A stretch of 64,000 nt of DNA from Methanospirillum hungatei JF-1 (GTDB lineage Archaea; Halobacteriota; Methanomicrobia; Methanomicrobiales; Methanospirillaceae), in the NCBI RefSeq assembly GCF_000013445.1, contig NC_007796.1, positions 1,400,936-1,464,935 on the forward strand, given 5' to 3'. Both the position numbers and the translations under genes were made by a program. A model generated the notes under the pieces. The model had not been told where the DNA came from. It saw nothing but the letters and a program-made list of their open reading frames with translations, and did no database searches. Positions 62,908 to 64,000 of this stretch are shown here, one piece after another; the first letter of the stretch is position 1, and each line of letters begins with the position of its first letter.

Positions 62908-64000
62908 TTAAGGAGAGGAGGGAAGGGGAATCCCTTCAATCCCAAAGAAGGTCAACCTACCCATATTATCTGAAGAAGTACATAACCGGCCATCATCCAA
63001 CTTTAACTCGAAAGTTCCAGGTGGGGCTACTTCTCGGATATAATCTTCCATGACGACACAATTTTCGCATCCTTCTGCTTTTTCATCCTCATCAGGTTTC
63101 AAAGTACCCCTGTACCAGGGTTTTCCATTCCAATACAATGTATATGGAATGCTGCCAGACTCATCAGGTTTCATTGCCACGGTACTTATTTTAAATACCT
63201 CTGAATAATCCATTTGAGAGGTTTTTGCATGAACTTCCTGAATCGTGCAGCAATCTTTACATGGCTCTTTTTCTCCTGCCAGGACTGCTATCTTATAGAC
63301 AGGTTCAGTTCTTTTAGGTTTAACTTCCCCACCTGTATCTGGAACCTCAACTACCTGGTCTTCATATCCATCTTCATGTTCAAAGGTTAGGAGATATTTC
63401 CCTGGATCTACTCCAGTTATCAGTAAGGGAGTCAATCCTTGGGGTTCTCCATTAATGTATACCTCAATATTTTCAGGCTGTTCCAAGAGGTTGATCGAAC
63501 CATTCACAATTTCTATTGATTCAATTTGGGATGGTTCTTCAGGAATTTTGCTTAATAATCCTTCATCCGGATTTGGAGTAATTATTGGCTGAATTTCTGG
63601 AGTGACCTCTTCGGTAGGTTCAGGAGTCAACGTAGGCTCTGGAGTGACCTCTTCGGTAGGTTCAGGAGTCATCGTAGGCTCTGGAGTGACCTCTTCGGTA
63701 GGTTCAGGAGTCAACGTAGGCTCTGGAGTGACCTCTTCGGTAGGTTCAGGAGTCAACGTAGGCTCTGGAGTGACCTCTTCGGTAGGTTCAGGAGTCAACG
63801 TAGGCTCTGGAGTGACCTCTTCGGTAGGTTCAGGAGTCATCGTAGGCTCTGGAGTGACCTCTTCGGTAGGTTCAGGAGTCATCGTAGGCTCTGGAGTGAC
63901 CTCTTCGGTAGGTTCAGGAGTCATCGTAGGCTCTGGAGTGACCTCTTCGGTAGGTTCAGGAGTCATCGTAGGCTCTGGAGTGACCTCTTCGGTAGGTTCA
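62908..64000 (-). CDS. TPEP-repeat and PEGA-domain surface protein, N-terminus off window
   Basis: The frame is open from base 64000 to the stop at 62908, so the N-terminus is missing. The N-terminal part is a Pro/Thr/Glu repeat (TPEPTEEVTPEPTM/L), about 9.5 copies of 14 residues, likely an extended stalk or glycosylated linker. A PEGA domain follows (ENIEVYINGEPQGLTPLLIT, then PGKYLLTFEHEDGYED). The C-terminal about 130 residues contain cysteine motifs CKDCC and CENC and a beta-rich fold of unknown type. Cell-surface location is inferred from the repeats and the PEGA domain. Confidence 0.8.
   Translation of the reverse strand, partial: EPTEEVTPEPTMTPEPTEEVTPEPTMTPEPTEEVTPEPTMTPEPTEEVTPEPTMTPEPTEEVTPEPTLTPEPTEEVTPEPTLTPEPTEEVTPEPTLTPEPTEEVTPEPTMTPEPTEEVTPEPTLTPEPTEEVTPEIQPIITPNPDEGLLSKIPEEPSQIESIEIVNGSINLLEQPENIEVYINGEPQGLTPLLITGVDPGKYLLTFEHEDGYEDQVVEVPDTGGEVKPKRTEPVYKIAVLAGEKEPCKDCCTIQEVHAKTSQMDYSEVFKISTVAMKPDESGSIPYTLYWNGKPWYRGTLKPDEDEKAEGCENCVVMEDYIREVAPPGTFELKLDDGRLCTSSDNMGRLTFFGIEGIPLPSSP
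63602..64000 (-). repeat. Coding minisatellite, 42-bp period
   Basis: The 42-bp unit beginning gtgacctcttcggtaggttc repeats without gaps from 63602 to the window edge, about 9.5 copies. The only variation seen is one base (gtcaac or gtcatc), giving Leu or Met in the peptide. It codes for the 14-residue TPEP stalk. Such homogeneity implies slippage or recent expansion. Confidence 0.9.

Noticed and set aside
63602-64000. Short tandem repeat resembling a CRISPR or origin iteron
   Set aside because: Contiguous 42-bp units without spacers that encode a Thr-Pro-Glu-Pro stalk in an open frame.

Overview
The window looks like chromosomal DNA of a methanogenic archaeon of the order Methanomicrobiales, most likely Methanospirillum or a close relative. 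This rests on coenzyme F420 genes (cofG, cofC), a CTP-dependent archaeal riboflavin kinase, DUF2115, DUF4013 and DUF1805 proteins, an archaellin remnant, archaeal TATA promoters, histidine kinases with a TRHDILN H-box, and an archaeal cardiolipin synthase. Genus assignment is inference. No rRNA, tRNA, intact transposase or CRISPR array was seen.

Layout. 1-2421: 5' part of a secreted TIG-repeat surface protein. 2.5-6.6 kb: GNAT acetyltransferase, cardiolipin synthase, PHP phosphoesterase, membrane protein. 6.6-9.2 kb: PAS histidine kinase overlapping a metallo-beta-lactamase-fold hydrolase. 9.2-11.0 kb: ferredoxin-type aldo/keto reductase and TetR regulator behind a large palindromic operator. 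11.1-12.0 kb: broken archaellin and a histidine kinase tail. 13.1-18.8 kb: branched-chain amino acid block (cimA-ilvB-ilvN, and divergent ilvC) with a recurring GGTGCA motif at both promoters. 18.8-22.8 kb: orphan CARF-HEPN protein, GT4 glycosyltransferase, DUF1805, UspA, DUF4013. 23.2-23.9 kb: dead VapBC-like pair. 24.0-27.4 kb: ferredoxin:thioredoxin reductase catalytic chain, a fused CofG-PurC gene, CofC, PPC protein. 27.4-29.3 kb: GT2 and flippase-like protein. 29.4-30.8 kb: ribB and ribK/rbkR with duplicated operator sites. 31.4-35.6 kb: a stretch of decayed genes (ABC ATPase, EFR1 flavodoxin-ferredoxin, PAS kinase, a small membrane-anchored protein, and a methyltransferase with a suspect 5' end). 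35.6-40.4 kb: REC-multi-PAS protein, DUF2115, HdeD-like protein, broken lipoprotein. 40.5-42.5 kb: secreted alkylsulfatase. 42.6-49.0 kb: a six-gene carbon monoxide dehydrogenase operon with NuoE/NuoF/HydA-N-terminus-like diaphorase subunits. 49.1-54.4 kb: toxin-antitoxin remnant, UPF0158, pirin, QueG-like protein, exported beta-carbonic anhydrase, flavodoxin, truncated EFR1, truncated RsgA. 54.7-64 kb: secreted two-repeat protein, Cache histidine kinase, PNPOx-like flavoprotein, ClpB, response regulator, and a TPEP-repeat/PEGA surface protein that runs off the right edge.

How the genes work together. cimA, ilvBN and ilvC give the citramalate route from pyruvate to 2-oxobutanoate and the shared first steps of isoleucine and valine synthesis. 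CofG and CofC make deazaflavin and activate phospholactate for F420. RibB and RibK belong to riboflavin/FMN supply. The most unusual module is cooF-cooS-nuoE-nuoF-hydA'-cooC: monofunctional CO dehydrogenase, its ferredoxin, its nickel ATPase and an NAD(P)H-type flavoprotein in one tight operon with no hydrogenase catalytic domain. It suggests CO-linked NAD(P) (and perhaps ferredoxin) reduction.

The window also has many disrupted genes (in-frame stops, frameshifts, truncations). Some frameshifts fall near homopolymers and should be checked against reads before biological decay is assumed.
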